Source: DASQFQ01 sp963805525 (GTDB taxonomy: Bacteria > Actinomycetota > Thermoleophilia > Solirubrobacterales > Solirubrobacteraceae). From it: a stretch of DNA of 64,000 nucleotides. This document shows positions 56,765 to 64,000 of this stretch, piece by piece. Position numbers and translations under genes: made by a program. Below the pieces are notes generated by a model, which saw only the letters and a program-made list of their open reading frames with translations, searched no databases and was not told the DNA's origin. Position 1 is the first letter of the stretch. Every line of letters starts with the position of its first letter. The stretch spans positions 62,001 through 126,000 of the forward strand of contig CAWDUT010000007.1 of assembly GCA_963805525.1 (NCBI GenBank). Reading direction: 5' to 3'.

Positions 56765-57790
56765 TCAGGCCGGCTCAGGCACCGGCACGAGCACTCGCTG
56801 CGCGAGGTCGACGAGGCGGCTGGAGTAGCCCCACTCGTTGTCGTACCAGGTGACGACCTTGACCTGGGTGCCGCCCGTGACGATCGTGAGCCCGGCGTCG
56901 AAGATCGACGAGTAGGGGGACTTCACGATGTCGGTCGAGACGAGCGGATCCTCGCTGTAGGCGAGGATTCCCTTCAGCTCGGCCCGGTCGGCACGCTCGC
57001 GCATCGCGTTGTTGATCGTCTGCACGGTGGTCTCGTGCTCGAGCTCGACCGTGAGGTCGACGAGCGACCCTGTCGGCAGCGGGACCCGCACGGCGAAGCC
57101 CTGCAGGCGGCCGAGGAGCTCGGGGATGACGAGGCCGATCGCCTTGGCGGCGCCGGTCGACGTCGGCACGAGGTTGATGCCGGCGCTGCGAGCACGCCGG
57201 TAGTCCTTGTGCGGCCCGTCGAGCAGCATCTGGTCGCCCGTGTAGGCGTGGACCGTCGTCATGACGCCGTGGCGGATGCCGAACGACTCGTTGAGCACCT
57301 TCGCGACGGGCGCGAGGCAGTTCGTCGTGCACGACGCGTTGGAGATGATGTCGTGCTTCGCGGGGTCGTAGTCGTGCTCGAAGTTGATCCCGAGGGCGAC
57401 CGTGACGTCCGGCTCCTTGGCGGGAGCGGAGATGATCACCTTGCGCGCGCCCGCCTCGAGGTGCTTGGCGGCGCCCGCGCGATCGCGGAAGCGACCGGTC
57501 GACTCGATCACGACATCCGCGCCGACGTCGCCCCAGGGCAGGTTGGCGGGATCCGTCTCGGCGGTGACGGGGATCTCGACGCCGTCGACGACGATCGCCG
57601 CCCCGCGCACCTCGACGGTGCCGTGGAACGGGCCGTAGACGGAGTCGTGGCGGAGCAGGTGCGCCAGCATCTCGACGTCCATGACGTCGTTGATGCCGAC
57701 CCACTCGAGGTCGGCGCCCTGCTCATGGGCCGAGCGGAACATCGCCCGGCCGGTGCGGCCGAAGCCGTTGATACCGATACGTGTGGACAT
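56765..57790 (-). CDS. gap: Glyceraldehyde-3-phosphate dehydrogenase
   Basis: A 341-residue phosphorylating GAPDH. NAD fold start STRIGINGFGRTGRAMFRSA, catalytic Cys in SNASCTTNCLAPVAKVL, and the conserved NLVPTSTGAAKAIGLVIPEL and TWYDNEWGYSSRLVDL. The GRTGRAMFR variant (usually GRIGR) and the Usp/PfkB context suggest a second, stress-specific GAPDH instead of the main glycolytic copy (inference). ATG 57790 lies 6 nt after GAGAGT. Confidence 0.95.
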   Translation of the reverse strand: MSTRIGINGFGRTGRAMFRSAHEQGADLEWVGINDVMDVEMLAHLLRHDSVYGPFHGTVEVRGAAIVVDGVEIPVTAETDPANLPWGDVGADVVIESTGRFRDRAGAAKHLEAGARKVIISAPAKEPDVTVALGINFEHDYDPAKHDIISNASCTTNCLAPVAKVLNESFGIRHGVMTTVHAYTGDQMLLDGPHKDYRRARSAGINLVPTSTGAAKAIGLVIPELLGRLQGFAVRVPLPTGSLVDLTVELEHETTVQTINNAMRERADRAELKGILAYSEDPLVSTDIVKSPYSSIFDAGLTIVTGGTQVKVVTWYDNEWGYSSRLVDLAQRVLVPVPEPA

Positions 57791-57796
57791 GCCATC

Positions 57797-57857
57797 ACTC
57801 TCCGTGACCCGCTGCCGCGCGGCATCCCCGCGGATTACGAGTGGGTGTCCGTAGTTC
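57797..57857 (-). promoter_or_regulatory. Shared-architecture promoter of gap-pfkB
   Basis: Minus strand: GAACTACGG (57857-57849), 21 nt, GGATG (57827-57823), 20 nt, GAGAGT (57802-57797), 6 nt, ATG 57790. Perfect 9-mer and exact spacings, so a leaderless mRNA is implied. It overlaps the end of the YdcF-like gene. Confidence 0.8.
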
Positions 57858-58680
57858 TCCCGGCCTCGGCGAAGGCCTCGCGGCGTTCACGCGAGGCCGC
57901 GCGAGCCTCGTGCAGCTCGCGGGCGAGCATCCGCGGCCAGTCGCCGCGCCAATCGACGGCGAAGCGCACGCGCAGGCCGTGGTCGCGCCAGGGCGCGAAC
58001 ATGTACGGCGCGCGGACGTGCCACGCCGAGGTGACGACCGTGACCTCGCGGATGCCGCCGAGCGCGAGCACGATCGGCAGCGAGCAGGCGGCGTTGCCCG
58101 CCGTGTTGCGGCCGGCGACCTCGAGCAGCGCCGGCACGCCGGGCAGCCGCCACCCCGCGCGCATCTGCTCGGCCTCGGACAGCCCGCCCGTGGACGTGTA
58201 GCCCGTGAGCACGGCGGCGCGCGTTTGCCGCCGCTGCGCCACCCACTCGGCCCGCTGGACGCGGCCGAGCGACTCGCGCGAGATGCGGTGCTCGTGGCTG
58301 AAGCCGGGGTCGCGGTGGCCGAGCACGACGACCACGTGGTCCCCGTTTGCCACGTCGCGCAGCGCTCCGGCCGCCGCGCGGTCGCAGACCACCGTGAGGC
58401 GCGGGTGTGCGCGCAGCAGCGAGGCGGGGGAGAGCAGCAGCGTGCGCAGCGCCGGGGCGAGCTCCGCACCGGTGACGACCACCAGCACCTCGCGCGTGTG
58501 GAGCAGGTCGTCGACCGGCGCGGACGGGTTGCCGTCGCGGTCGAGCCCAACGACGGCGAGATCACCGGGCGCCCGCGCGGGCCGCGCGCGCCGGCGGTTG
58601 TCGGTCAGCGCCGCGACGGTCCGCGCGACCTCGTTGGGTCCGGCCAGGACGAGCGGCGCGACGATCAGCCCGGGCCCCAC
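57835..58680 (-). CDS. YdcF/ElyC (DUF218)-like protein
   Basis: A 281-residue protein with DUF218-like landmarks: VVVLGHRDPGFS, AAVLTGYTSTGGLSEAEQM, EVAGRNTAGNAACSLPIVLA and EVTVVTSAWHVRAPYMF. Family members in E. coli are linked to envelope polysaccharide metabolism; no TM segment is obvious here. GTG 58680 is the best start. Unlike most neighbours it has no convincing shared promoter; a TAGGAT hexamer at 58769-58764 is the nearest candidate. Confidence 0.8.
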   Translation of the reverse strand: MGPGLIVAPLVLAGPNEVARTVAALTDNRRRARPARAPGDLAVVGLDRDGNPSAPVDDLLHTREVLVVVTGAELAPALRTLLLSPASLLRAHPRLTVVCDRAAAGALRDVANGDHVVVVLGHRDPGFSHEHRISRESLGRVQRAEWVAQRRQTRAAVLTGYTSTGGLSEAEQMRAGWRLPGVPALLEVAGRNTAGNAACSLPIVLALGGIREVTVVTSAWHVRAPYMFAPWRDHGLRVRFAVDWRGDWPRMLARELHEARAASRERREAFAEAGRTTDTHS

Positions 58681-58814
58681 GAGATCGTCGGCCGGGTGGC
58701 TGGAGAGGGAAGTGCGACGGGGATGGAGATCGGGGGCTCCGGCGCGACGACGTTCGAGGCACGATCCTACCGCCGCCTGCGGCGACCGGCCGGCGTGCCC
58801 CGGCTCCCGGTCGT

Positions 58815-58880
58815 CCGTAGTTCACCCCGGTCCGCGCCGTTGGAAGGACGGATGCGGCGCGGTGCGAGCGTTGGTGAGGT
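58815..58880 (+). promoter_or_regulatory. Shared-architecture promoter of the alcohol dehydrogenase
   Basis: CCGTAGTTC (58815-58823), 26 nt, GGATG (58850-58854), 20 nt, TGAGGT (58875-58880). The gene starts at 58912 with a Shine-Dalgarno (GGAAGGA), so a leader of about 25 nt is expected. Confidence 0.72.
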
Positions 58881-58911
58881 GTCGGGCCCGCCAGCGAATG
58901 GAAGGACCCTT

Positions 58912-59982
58912 ATGAAGGCCGCAGTCGTGCACGACTTCTCCAAGCCCCTCGCCATCGAGGACATCCCGACCCCGGAGCCGGGGCCCGAGCAGGTCCTCGT
59001 GCGCATCGAGACCTGCGGCCTCTGTCACACCGACATCCACGCCGCCCACGGCGACTGGCCGGTGAAGCCGTCCCCGCCGTTCGTCCCCGGCCACGAGGGC
59101 GTGGGGATCGTCGAGCGCGTCGGGCCCGGCAACGCCCACGGCGTGGAGATCGGCATGCGCGTCGCGCTGCCGTGGCTGGGCTACGCGTGCGGCGACTGCG
59201 CCTTCTGCAACAGCGGCCGCGAGACGCTCTGCGAACAGCAGCTCAACACCGGCTATGGCTTCGACGGCGCGTTCGCCGAGTACGCGCTCGGCTACGCGCG
59301 CCACGTGGTCCGCGTCCCCGACGCCGTCGACCCGCTCGACGCGTCGCCGCTGACCTGCGCGGGCGTCACTACCTACAAGGCCGTCAAGGTCTCGGGCGCC
59401 CGCTCGGCCGACCTCGTCGCGGTCTTCGGCGTGGGCGGCCTCGGTCACCTCGCCGTCCAGTACGCGGCGATCACCGGCGCCGAGGTCGTCGCAGTCGACA
59501 CCAACCCTGCACGCCTGGCCACCGCGAAGCGGCTGGGGGCCGAGCATGTCGTCCACGTCGGCGAGCAGGACCCGGTCGCGGCGATCAAGGCGCTCGGCGG
59601 CGCGCAGGCCGCGATCAGCACCGCCGTCAACCCCAGCGCGTTCGAGCAGGCCTACGGCTCGCTGGCGCGCGGCGGACGGCTGGTGTGCGTCGGCCTGCCC
59701 GCCGACAACCGCATGACGCTCCCGATCTTCGAGACCGTGCTCGGCGGCCTGACCGTCACCGGCTCGATCGTCGGTACGCACCGCGACCTCGAAGAGGTGT
59801 TCGCGCTCCACGCGCGCGGCAAGACCGTCGTCGAGCGCTCCGAGTGTGGGCTCGGCGACGTCAACGCCGCCATCGACGCCGTCCTGGACGGCAGCGCCGG
59901 CACCGCGCGAACGGTGCTGCGCATCTCGCCGACGACGAGGGCGACGACCGCGGCGAGCGAGCCGGTCCTGGCCCACGCCTGA
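58912..59982 (+). CDS. Zinc-dependent alcohol dehydrogenase (AdhP-like)
   Basis: A 356-residue medium-chain alcohol dehydrogenase. Catalytic zinc ligands are in ETCGLCHTDIHAAHGDW and VPGHEGVGIVE, the structural zinc set is CGDCAFCNSGRETLC and the NAD fold is VAVFGVGGLGHLAVQYA. It matches the ethanol-active AdhA/AdhP subgroup, so with AdhE it gives two ethanol/acetaldehyde enzymes. Shine-Dalgarno GGAAGGA upstream. It is followed by a strong hairpin. Confidence 0.93.
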   Translation: MKAAVVHDFSKPLAIEDIPTPEPGPEQVLVRIETCGLCHTDIHAAHGDWPVKPSPPFVPGHEGVGIVERVGPGNAHGVEIGMRVALPWLGYACGDCAFCNSGRETLCEQQLNTGYGFDGAFAEYALGYARHVVRVPDAVDPLDASPLTCAGVTTYKAVKVSGARSADLVAVFGVGGLGHLAVQYAAITGAEVVAVDTNPARLATAKRLGAEHVVHVGEQDPVAAIKALGGAQAAISTAVNPSAFEQAYGSLARGGRLVCVGLPADNRMTLPIFETVLGGLTVTGSIVGTHRDLEEVFALHARGKTVVERSECGLGDVNAAIDAVLDGSAGTARTVLRISPTTRATTAASEPVLAHA

Positions 59983-59991
59983 CCGCACGAT

Positions 59992-60026
59992 CCGGCGCCG
60001 GCCCGCGATCGGCGGGCCGGCGCCGG
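59992..60026. terminator. Bidirectional hairpin between convergent genes
   Basis: A perfect 15-bp GC-rich stem (59992-60006 with 60012-60026) around a 5-nt loop, between the ADH stop and the stop of the convergent CBS gene. No U-tract on either side, typical of high-GC terminators. Confidence 0.7.
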
Positions 60027-60060
60027 TCGCTGTCAGCGGCCAGGACGAGCGGCGGGGTGA

Positions 60061-60513
60061 TCAGCCCCGGCCCCAGCCCAGGATGCCGGCGATGTCGAGC
60101 GTGGACAGCACGCCGACGGGACGGTCGGTGCGCGGCTCCACGACGATCGCGTGGCTGGTGTGCTGGTCGAGCATGCGCTCGGCGACGTCGGTGAGGCGGT
60201 CGCCGGGGTGCACCATCAGCACGCCGCTCATGGCGACGTCGTTGGCCGTGCGGTCCTCGATCTCCGCGGCGCAGCGGAGCACGTCGCGGTCGCTGATGAT
60301 GCCCCAGGGGCGGCGCCCGACGGCGCCCTCGGGGTCGACGGTCTCACGCAGCACGACGATCGCGTGCACGTGCTCGCTCGCCATCCGCTGGGCCACGGTG
60401 ACCATTGTCGTCTGCGGGTCGCAGCTGAGGATGCGCGGGCGCATCGCGTCGGACACACGGGCGTGCTCGAAGCTCGGGGTGAGATAGCTGCCTGTGGGGG
60501 CGAGGGTTTCCAT
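60061..60513 (-). CDS. CBS-pair domain protein
   Basis: A 150-residue protein made of two CBS motifs (about 18-75 and 90-145): MRPRILSCDPQTTMVTVAQR, AIVVLRETVDPEGAVG, ISDRDVLRCAAEIEDR and HAIVVEPRTDRPVGVLSTLD. CBS pairs bind adenine nucleotides. It resembles mycobacterial Hrp1, a DosR-regulon protein of the same size. ATG 60513 lies 6 nt after TACGGT. Confidence 0.9.
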   Translation of the reverse strand: METLAPTGSYLTPSFEHARVSDAMRPRILSCDPQTTMVTVAQRMASEHVHAIVVLRETVDPEGAVGRRPWGIISDRDVLRCAAEIEDRTANDVAMSGVLMVHPGDRLTDVAERMLDQHTSHAIVVEPRTDRPVGVLSTLDIAGILGWGRG

Positions 60514-60519
60514 GATCCG

Positions 60520-60550
60520 ACCGTAGGCCGCGGCGGCCGGCCCCGCATCA
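60520..60550 (-). promoter_or_regulatory. Core promoter of the CBS-pair gene
   Basis: Minus strand: TGATG (60550-60546), 20 nt, TACGGT (60525-60520), 6 nt, ATG 60513. The upstream 9-mer is weak (reverse complement of GCGGGTTTT at 60572-60580). Leaderless. Confidence 0.55.
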
Positions 60551-60579
60551 GGAGCCGGCCGCGCGCGGGATGCGGGTTT

Positions 60580-61320
60580 TCACTGGTTCGTGACCGTCCC
60601 GACCTTCGTGGCCGTCAGCGTCAGGTAGTAGAGCGCGAACGAGTCGCTCGCGGTCGGCTTGTAGGTCACGAGCCTCACCGACCCGGCCGAACTGAGCCGG
60701 GTGCTCGCGTTGATCGAGAACGCGGCGTACCGGTGCGCGTTCGTGTCGAGCCCGTTGTAGACGTAGCGGGTCTCGGTCGGTGTCACGATCCACGCGCTGC
60801 CGACGAGGTTGTTGGCCCCGCCGCTGTACATCGTGCCGGAAGCGGTGACGACGTAGTCGCCGGCCGGCAGGGCCAGCACGAGCGCGGTCTCGCCGATCGT
60901 GCTGGTGGTGGACGCGTAGAACGTGCTCTTCGAGGCGAAGTAGCCGGTGCTCGGGCCGATGTCGCCCTGCGCGCCCGTCGCGCCGGTGTCGCCCTTCTCG
61001 CCTTTGGCGCCGGTGTCGCCCTTCGGGCCCTGCTGGCCCGTGTCGCCCGGCTGGCCCTGCTCGCCCGGTTGCCCGGGCTGGCCCGCGGCCGCCGGCGGCA
61101 GGACGGAGGCGGGGAGCTTGGCGTTGCGGTCGAGCGGCAGCAGCCGGCCGGCCCTCGGTTTCTTGGACGCGTGGAAGCCGTCGACCTTGTCGGCGGTGAC
61201 GGCGCGCCGGACGATCGTGCCGGCGTAGCTGGGCCCGCCGAGCGCGACGAAGACGGAGATCAGCGCGACCGCGATCGCGGCCCACGGCAGGAGCCGCGAG
61301 CGCATGCGCGTGTCAGACAT
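60580..61320 (-). CDS. Collagen-like repeat surface protein
   Basis: A 246-residue protein. An N-terminal signal anchor (MRSRLLPWAAIAVALISVF and onward, about 6-30) and an actinobacterial-type segment (ADKVDGFHASK and AKLPASVLP) are followed by about 15 Gly-X-Y triplets (about residues 80-124, for example GDTGQQGPKGDTGAKGEKG). A C-terminal beta-rich globular domain ends the protein. It could trimerise through the collagen-like stalk on the cell surface. ATG 61320 has AAAGGGGG upstream; an in-frame ATG at 61389 would lie upstream of the promoter. Confidence 0.85.
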   Translation of the reverse strand: MSDTRMRSRLLPWAAIAVALISVFVALGGPSYAGTIVRRAVTADKVDGFHASKKPRAGRLLPLDRNAKLPASVLPPAAAGQPGQPGEQGQPGDTGQQGPKGDTGAKGEKGDTGATGAQGDIGPSTGYFASKSTFYASTTSTIGETALVLALPAGDYVVTASGTMYSGGANNLVGSAWIVTPTETRYVYNGLDTNAHRYAAFSINASTRLSSAGSVRLVTYKPTASDSFALYYLTLTATKVGTVTNQ

Positions 61321-61346
61321 GAGGTGCCCCCTTTGGGTCGCCCTCG

Positions 61347-61407
61347 ACGCTACGCGCGCCGGCGCTGACCGGCATCCCCCGTTGCACACAGTTCCGGTGC
61401 GTACTCC
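61347..61407 (-). promoter_or_regulatory. Shared-architecture promoter of the collagen-like gene
   Basis: Minus strand: GGAGTACGC (61407-61399, 6 of 9), 21 nt, GGATG (61377-61373), 20 nt, TAGCGT (61352-61347). The leader is about 20 nt with a Shine-Dalgarno. Confidence 0.55.
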
Positions 61408-61833
61408 CTACGGCTCGCGCAGACGCTCGGCGAGCTCGCCGGCGACACTGCGCACCGCTGCCGCGACCGCCGGGCTCAGCTCGTCGCCGGCGCCGAAGCG
61501 CTCGCCCTCGATGCCGATGAGCGACAGGTGCGCGGGCTCGCGCCCGAGCGCGTGCGCGAGCGCGAGCGTCTCGGCCAGGCCGAACGCGTGGGTGGAGCCT
61601 CCCATGGCGACCGGCTCAGCCAGGCCGTCGAGCCGGTGCACGGTGCCCGGCGCCGCGCCCGAGCGGGCGGCGTCGACGACGATCACCTCGCCGGCGCCCT
61701 CCCAACGGTCGAGCAGGTCGATCGGCTCGCCCTCGTGCAGAAGCACGCGCGGGTCGTCGCCGAGCGCTCGGGCGACGGCAAGGCCGGCGGCGTCGTCACC
61801 GCGGAACGAGTTGCCGAGGCCGATGACGATCAG
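61408..61833 (-). CDS. NiFe-hydrogenase maturation protease (HycI/HyaD family)
   Basis: A protein of about 141 residues that clips the C-terminus of the hydrogenase large subunit after Ni insertion. Ni-sensing acidic/His residues appear in LIVIGLGNSFRGDDAAGLAV (Glu replaced by Ser-Phe-Arg context, Asp present), VIVVDAARSGAAPG and GGSTHAFGLAETLALA. No ATG, GTG or TTG is well placed. A CTG at 61833 overlapping the upstream stop (CTGA) gives the family start LIVIGLGN and is the best guess; translational coupling is likely. Confidence 0.8.
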   Translation of the reverse strand: MIVIGLGNSFRGDDAAGLAVARALGDDPRVLLHEGEPIDLLDRWEGAGEVIVVDAARSGAAPGTVHRLDGLAEPVAMGGSTHAFGLAETLALAHALGREPAHLSLIGIEGERFGAGDELSPAVAAAVRSVAGELAERLREP

Positions 61834-63122
61834 GCTCGCTCGACCGTCAGATCGAGGAAGTGGGTCGCGCACGAGATGCACGGATCGTGGTTGCGGATCG
61901 CCTGCTCGCAGAGGTGCCGCAGCCGGTCGTCCTCGAGCTCGAGGTTGCCGGCCAGGAAGCCGCGCAGGTCGGCCTCGATCGACGCCTGGTTCTGCGAGGT
62001 GGGCGGGACGATCTTGGCCTCGAGGATCGTGCCGTCGTCGTCGAGCCGATAGCGGTGCCAGCACAGCCCGCGGGGCGCCTCGGTCCAGCCGCAGCCGGTG
62101 CCGGCGCGCGGCTCCACCTCGACGAACGGGGCGTCGGGCTCCTCGTAGGCCGCGATCAGGCGCAGCGCCTCGTCGAGGGCGTAGAGGATCTCGACGCTGC
62201 GGACGACGATGCTGCGGAACGGGTTGCGGCAGACGTCACCGAGGCCCGCCTCGGCGGCCGCCTCGCGCGCGAGCGGCGACAGCTTCTCCGAGTTGAGCGC
62301 GTAGCGGGCGAGCGGGCCGCACAGATACGCGCCGCGCTCGCGCAGCCGCGAGTGCAGCGCGGTCGAGTGCTCCACGTGCAGCTCCTCGAAGTGCTCCTCG
62401 TACTCGCCCGGGCCGATGTCCAGGCCGGCCGTGGAGACGAGCCGGCCGCCCTCGAGCGGATAGGCGTCGGGCATCGAGAGCGCGACGTACTCGTGCTCGG
62501 GCTCGAAGTCGGGCACCTCGAGGCCGCCGGTGAAGCGCACCGCCTCGAGCGCGAGCTCGCGTGCGCGCTCGAGCGGCTCGACCAGCGCGCGCAGCTCGCG
62601 CGGGCGCGGCGCGCGGTAGAAGCCGCCGACGCGCACGTTGACCGGGTGGATCTCGCGCCCGCCGACCACGCGGAGGATCTCGTTGCCCGCCTTCTTGATC
62701 GTCAGCGCCTGCTCGACGATCCCGCGGTGGTCGCGCGCCATCTCGATCGCGCTGTCGTAGCCGAGGATGTCCGGCGCGTGGAGCATGAAGACGTGCAGCG
62801 CGTGGCTCTCGATCCACTCGCCGCAGTAGATGAGCCGGCGTAGCGCGCGGATGTCGGCGGGCACCTCGACACCGCATGCGTCCTCGATCGCCGCGCACGC
62901 GCTCATCTGGTAGGCGATCGGGCAGATCCCGCAGATGCGCGCGGTGATGTCGACCGGCTCGCGGTAACCGCGCCCGCGCAGGAACGCCTCGAAGAAGCGC
63001 GGCGGCTCGTAGATGCGCAGGCGCACGTCGTCGACCCGCCCGTCGCGGATGCGCAGGAACATCGCGCCCTCGCCCTCGACGCGGGCCAGCAGGTCGGTCT
63101 TGATCGTGCGCGTCTCAGTCAT
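61830..63122 (-). CDS. NiFe hydrogenase large (catalytic) subunit, group 3b-like
   Basis: A 430-residue Ni-binding subunit. N-terminal ligands are in RICGICPIAYQMSACAA and C-terminal ligands in DPCISCATHFLDLTVERA (DPCxxCxxH). The short length and the order small subunit, large subunit, protease fit cytoplasmic NADP-linked (sulf)hydrogenases of group 3b. It overlaps the small-subunit gene by 8 nt. Residues after the DPCxxCxxH His form the peptide removed by the protease next door. Confidence 0.93.
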   Translation of the reverse strand: MTETRTIKTDLLARVEGEGAMFLRIRDGRVDDVRLRIYEPPRFFEAFLRGRGYREPVDITARICGICPIAYQMSACAAIEDACGVEVPADIRALRRLIYCGEWIESHALHVFMLHAPDILGYDSAIEMARDHRGIVEQALTIKKAGNEILRVVGGREIHPVNVRVGGFYRAPRPRELRALVEPLERARELALEAVRFTGGLEVPDFEPEHEYVALSMPDAYPLEGGRLVSTAGLDIGPGEYEEHFEELHVEHSTALHSRLRERGAYLCGPLARYALNSEKLSPLAREAAAEAGLGDVCRNPFRSIVVRSVEILYALDEALRLIAAYEEPDAPFVEVEPRAGTGCGWTEAPRGLCWHRYRLDDDGTILEAKIVPPTSQNQASIEADLRGFLAGNLELEDDRLRHLCEQAIRNHDPCISCATHFLDLTVERA

Positions 63123-63861
63123 TGAAGGCCTCGACGTTGAAGGTCCGGTACACGCGCACGAGGTCGACCTCTTCCATCCCCAGGCTCGCGAGCCACGGGT
63201 TGAGCGCCTCCGGCCTCGGCGTCTCCATCGGGCCGAAGCAGCCGTAGCAGCCGCGATGGTAGGAGGGGCAGAGGGCGCCGCAGCCGGCGTGCGTGACCGG
63301 GCCGAGGCACGGCGTGCCGTGGGCGACCATCACGCACACGTTGCCCGCGCGCTTGCACTCGACGCAGACGCTGTGCGACGCGATCGCGGGCTTCCGCTCG
63401 TTGACGAAGGCGCTGATCACCTCGAGCAGCTGCAGCTTGTTGATCGGGCACCCGTGCAGCTCGTAGTCGACGTGGATGTGCTCCGAGATCGCGGTCGAGG
63501 TGGCGAGCGTCGAGATGTACTCCGGCGATGCGTACACGGCGCCGACGAAGTCGTCGACGTCCGCGAAGTTGCGCAGCGCCTGGATCCCGCCCGAGGTGGC
63601 GCAGGCGCCGATCGTCACGACCCGGCGCGACAGCCGCCGCACGCGCTGGATGCGCTCCGCGTCCTCGGCGGTGGTGATCGAGCCCTCGATGAGCGAGAGG
63701 TCGTAGGGGCCGTCGACCACCGCGCTCGACGCCTCGAGGAAGTAGGCGATGTCGACCTCCCCGGCGAGCGTCAGCAGTTCGTCCTCGCAGTCGAGCACGC
63801 TGAGCTGGCAACCGTCGCAGGAGGCGAACTTCCAGACCGCGAGCTTCGGTTTCGGCGTCAT
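63115..63861 (-). CDS. NiFe hydrogenase small subunit, group 3b-like
   Basis: A 248-residue Fe-S subunit (HydD/delta-like). The proximal cluster is in KFASCDGCQLSVLDCEDELL, with further Cys ligands in GACATSGGIQALRNF, HGCPINKLQLLEVI, CVECKRAGNVCVM and GCGALCPSYHRGCYGCFGP. No Tat signal, so it is cytoplasmic. Its start codon directly follows the stop of the upstream diaphorase gene. Confidence 0.93.
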   Translation of the reverse strand: MTPKPKLAVWKFASCDGCQLSVLDCEDELLTLAGEVDIAYFLEASSAVVDGPYDLSLIEGSITTAEDAERIQRVRRLSRRVVTIGACATSGGIQALRNFADVDDFVGAVYASPEYISTLATSTAISEHIHVDYELHGCPINKLQLLEVISAFVNERKPAIASHSVCVECKRAGNVCVMVAHGTPCLGPVTHAGCGALCPSYHRGCYGCFGPMETPRPEALNPWLASLGMEEVDLVRVYRTFNVEAFND

Positions 63862-64000
63862 CTACAGCTCCCGCACCCGCAGCAGCGGCTCGACGCGGTC
63901 CCAGGTGAACACCGGGCCGTCGTGGCAGATGAACTCGGGGCCGAGCTGGCAGTGGCCGCAGAGCCGGATCGCGCACTTCATGCTGCGCTCGAGCGACACG
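63862..64000 (-). CDS. Hydrogenase FAD/NAD(P)-binding (gamma, HydG-like) subunit, C-terminal part only
   Basis: The last 45 codons of a PyrK/HydG-type flavoprotein; the 5' part lies beyond the window. The [2Fe-2S] binding tail is visible in MKCAIRLCGHCQLGPEFICH followed by DGPVF, typical of group 3b hydrogenase diaphorase subunits that pass electrons to NADP(H). Stop TAG immediately precedes the small-subunit ATG. Confidence 0.85.
   Translation of the reverse strand, partial: VSLERSMKCAIRLCGHCQLGPEFICHDGPVFTWDRVEPLLRVREL

Overview
This is 64 kb of a high-GC chromosome with tightly packed, often overlapping genes and frequent GTG starts. The gene set (multiple universal stress proteins, wax ester synthase/DGAT, EtfD-type ETF:quinone oxidoreductase, PPOX/F420-type oxidoreductase) points to an actinobacterium, most likely a Thermoleophilia/Solirubrobacterales-like lineage. 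That placement is inference, not read from a marker gene. I saw no rRNA, tRNA, CRISPR array, insertion sequence or phage gene.

Layout. 1-10.8 kb: a stress and anaerobic-metabolism block with three universal stress proteins, an APH-like/P-loop kinase fusion, an orphan NarL/LuxR response regulator, a 2TM protein, a zinc-ribbon protein, a TreT-like glycosyltransferase, AdhE and a K+ channel. 10.8-16.7 kb: a polar amino-acid ABC transporter, an HMG-CoA reductase, an alpha/beta hydrolase and an ABC1/UbiB-like kinase. 16.7-33.0 kb (minus strand): a four-gene lipid operon of acyl-CoA dehydrogenase, a giant KS-AT-KS-ACPx4-KR-DH synthase, a eukaryote-type single-chain acetyl-CoA carboxylase and an Sfp-type phosphopantetheinyl transferase. 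33.2-36.9 kb: etfB and etfA, divergent from the lipid operon, then convergent etfD. 37.0-44.1 kb: a pyruvate/2-oxoacid:ferredoxin oxidoreductase, a GltD-like flavoprotein-ferredoxin fusion and pyruvate phosphate dikinase. 44.2-61.3 kb: many short transcription units: three tandem beta-propeller proteins, small membrane proteins, a PPOX protein, a SLATT-like protein, an ABC-2 exporter, a CoA-binding protein, wax ester synthase, GAPDH plus a PfkB kinase, an alcohol dehydrogenase, a CBS-pair protein and a collagen-like protein. 61.4-64.0 kb: a group 3b-like NiFe hydrogenase operon running off the window.

The main discovery is a shared cis-regulatory architecture in front of about 20 of these genes. 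A 9-mer GAACTACGG (either orientation) is followed by 21 nt (this orientation) or 25-27 nt (CCGTAGTTC orientation), then GGATG, then almost exactly 20 nt, then a -10 hexamer of TAGCGT/TACGGT/GAGNNT type. In most cases the start codon follows the -10 by 6-7 nt, which implies leaderless mRNAs. One 9-mer often serves two divergent genes. The controlled genes closely parallel the mycobacterial DosR dormancy regulon (USPs, CBS protein, PfkB kinase, wax ester synthase/DGAT, small membrane proteins), with fermentative and ferredoxin-linked enzymes added. The orphan LuxR-type response regulator at 2555-3184 sits behind such a promoter and is the obvious candidate regulator (inference). The architecture also fixes several start codons and reveals two small genes (45 and 52 codons).

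The second notable system is the lipid operon. Its synthase is split in this sequence by two single-base homopolymer excesses; removing them gives one 2838-residue ORF. All four of its ACP repeats carry Thr where the phosphopantetheine-bearing Ser is expected, although a PPTase gene closes the operon.
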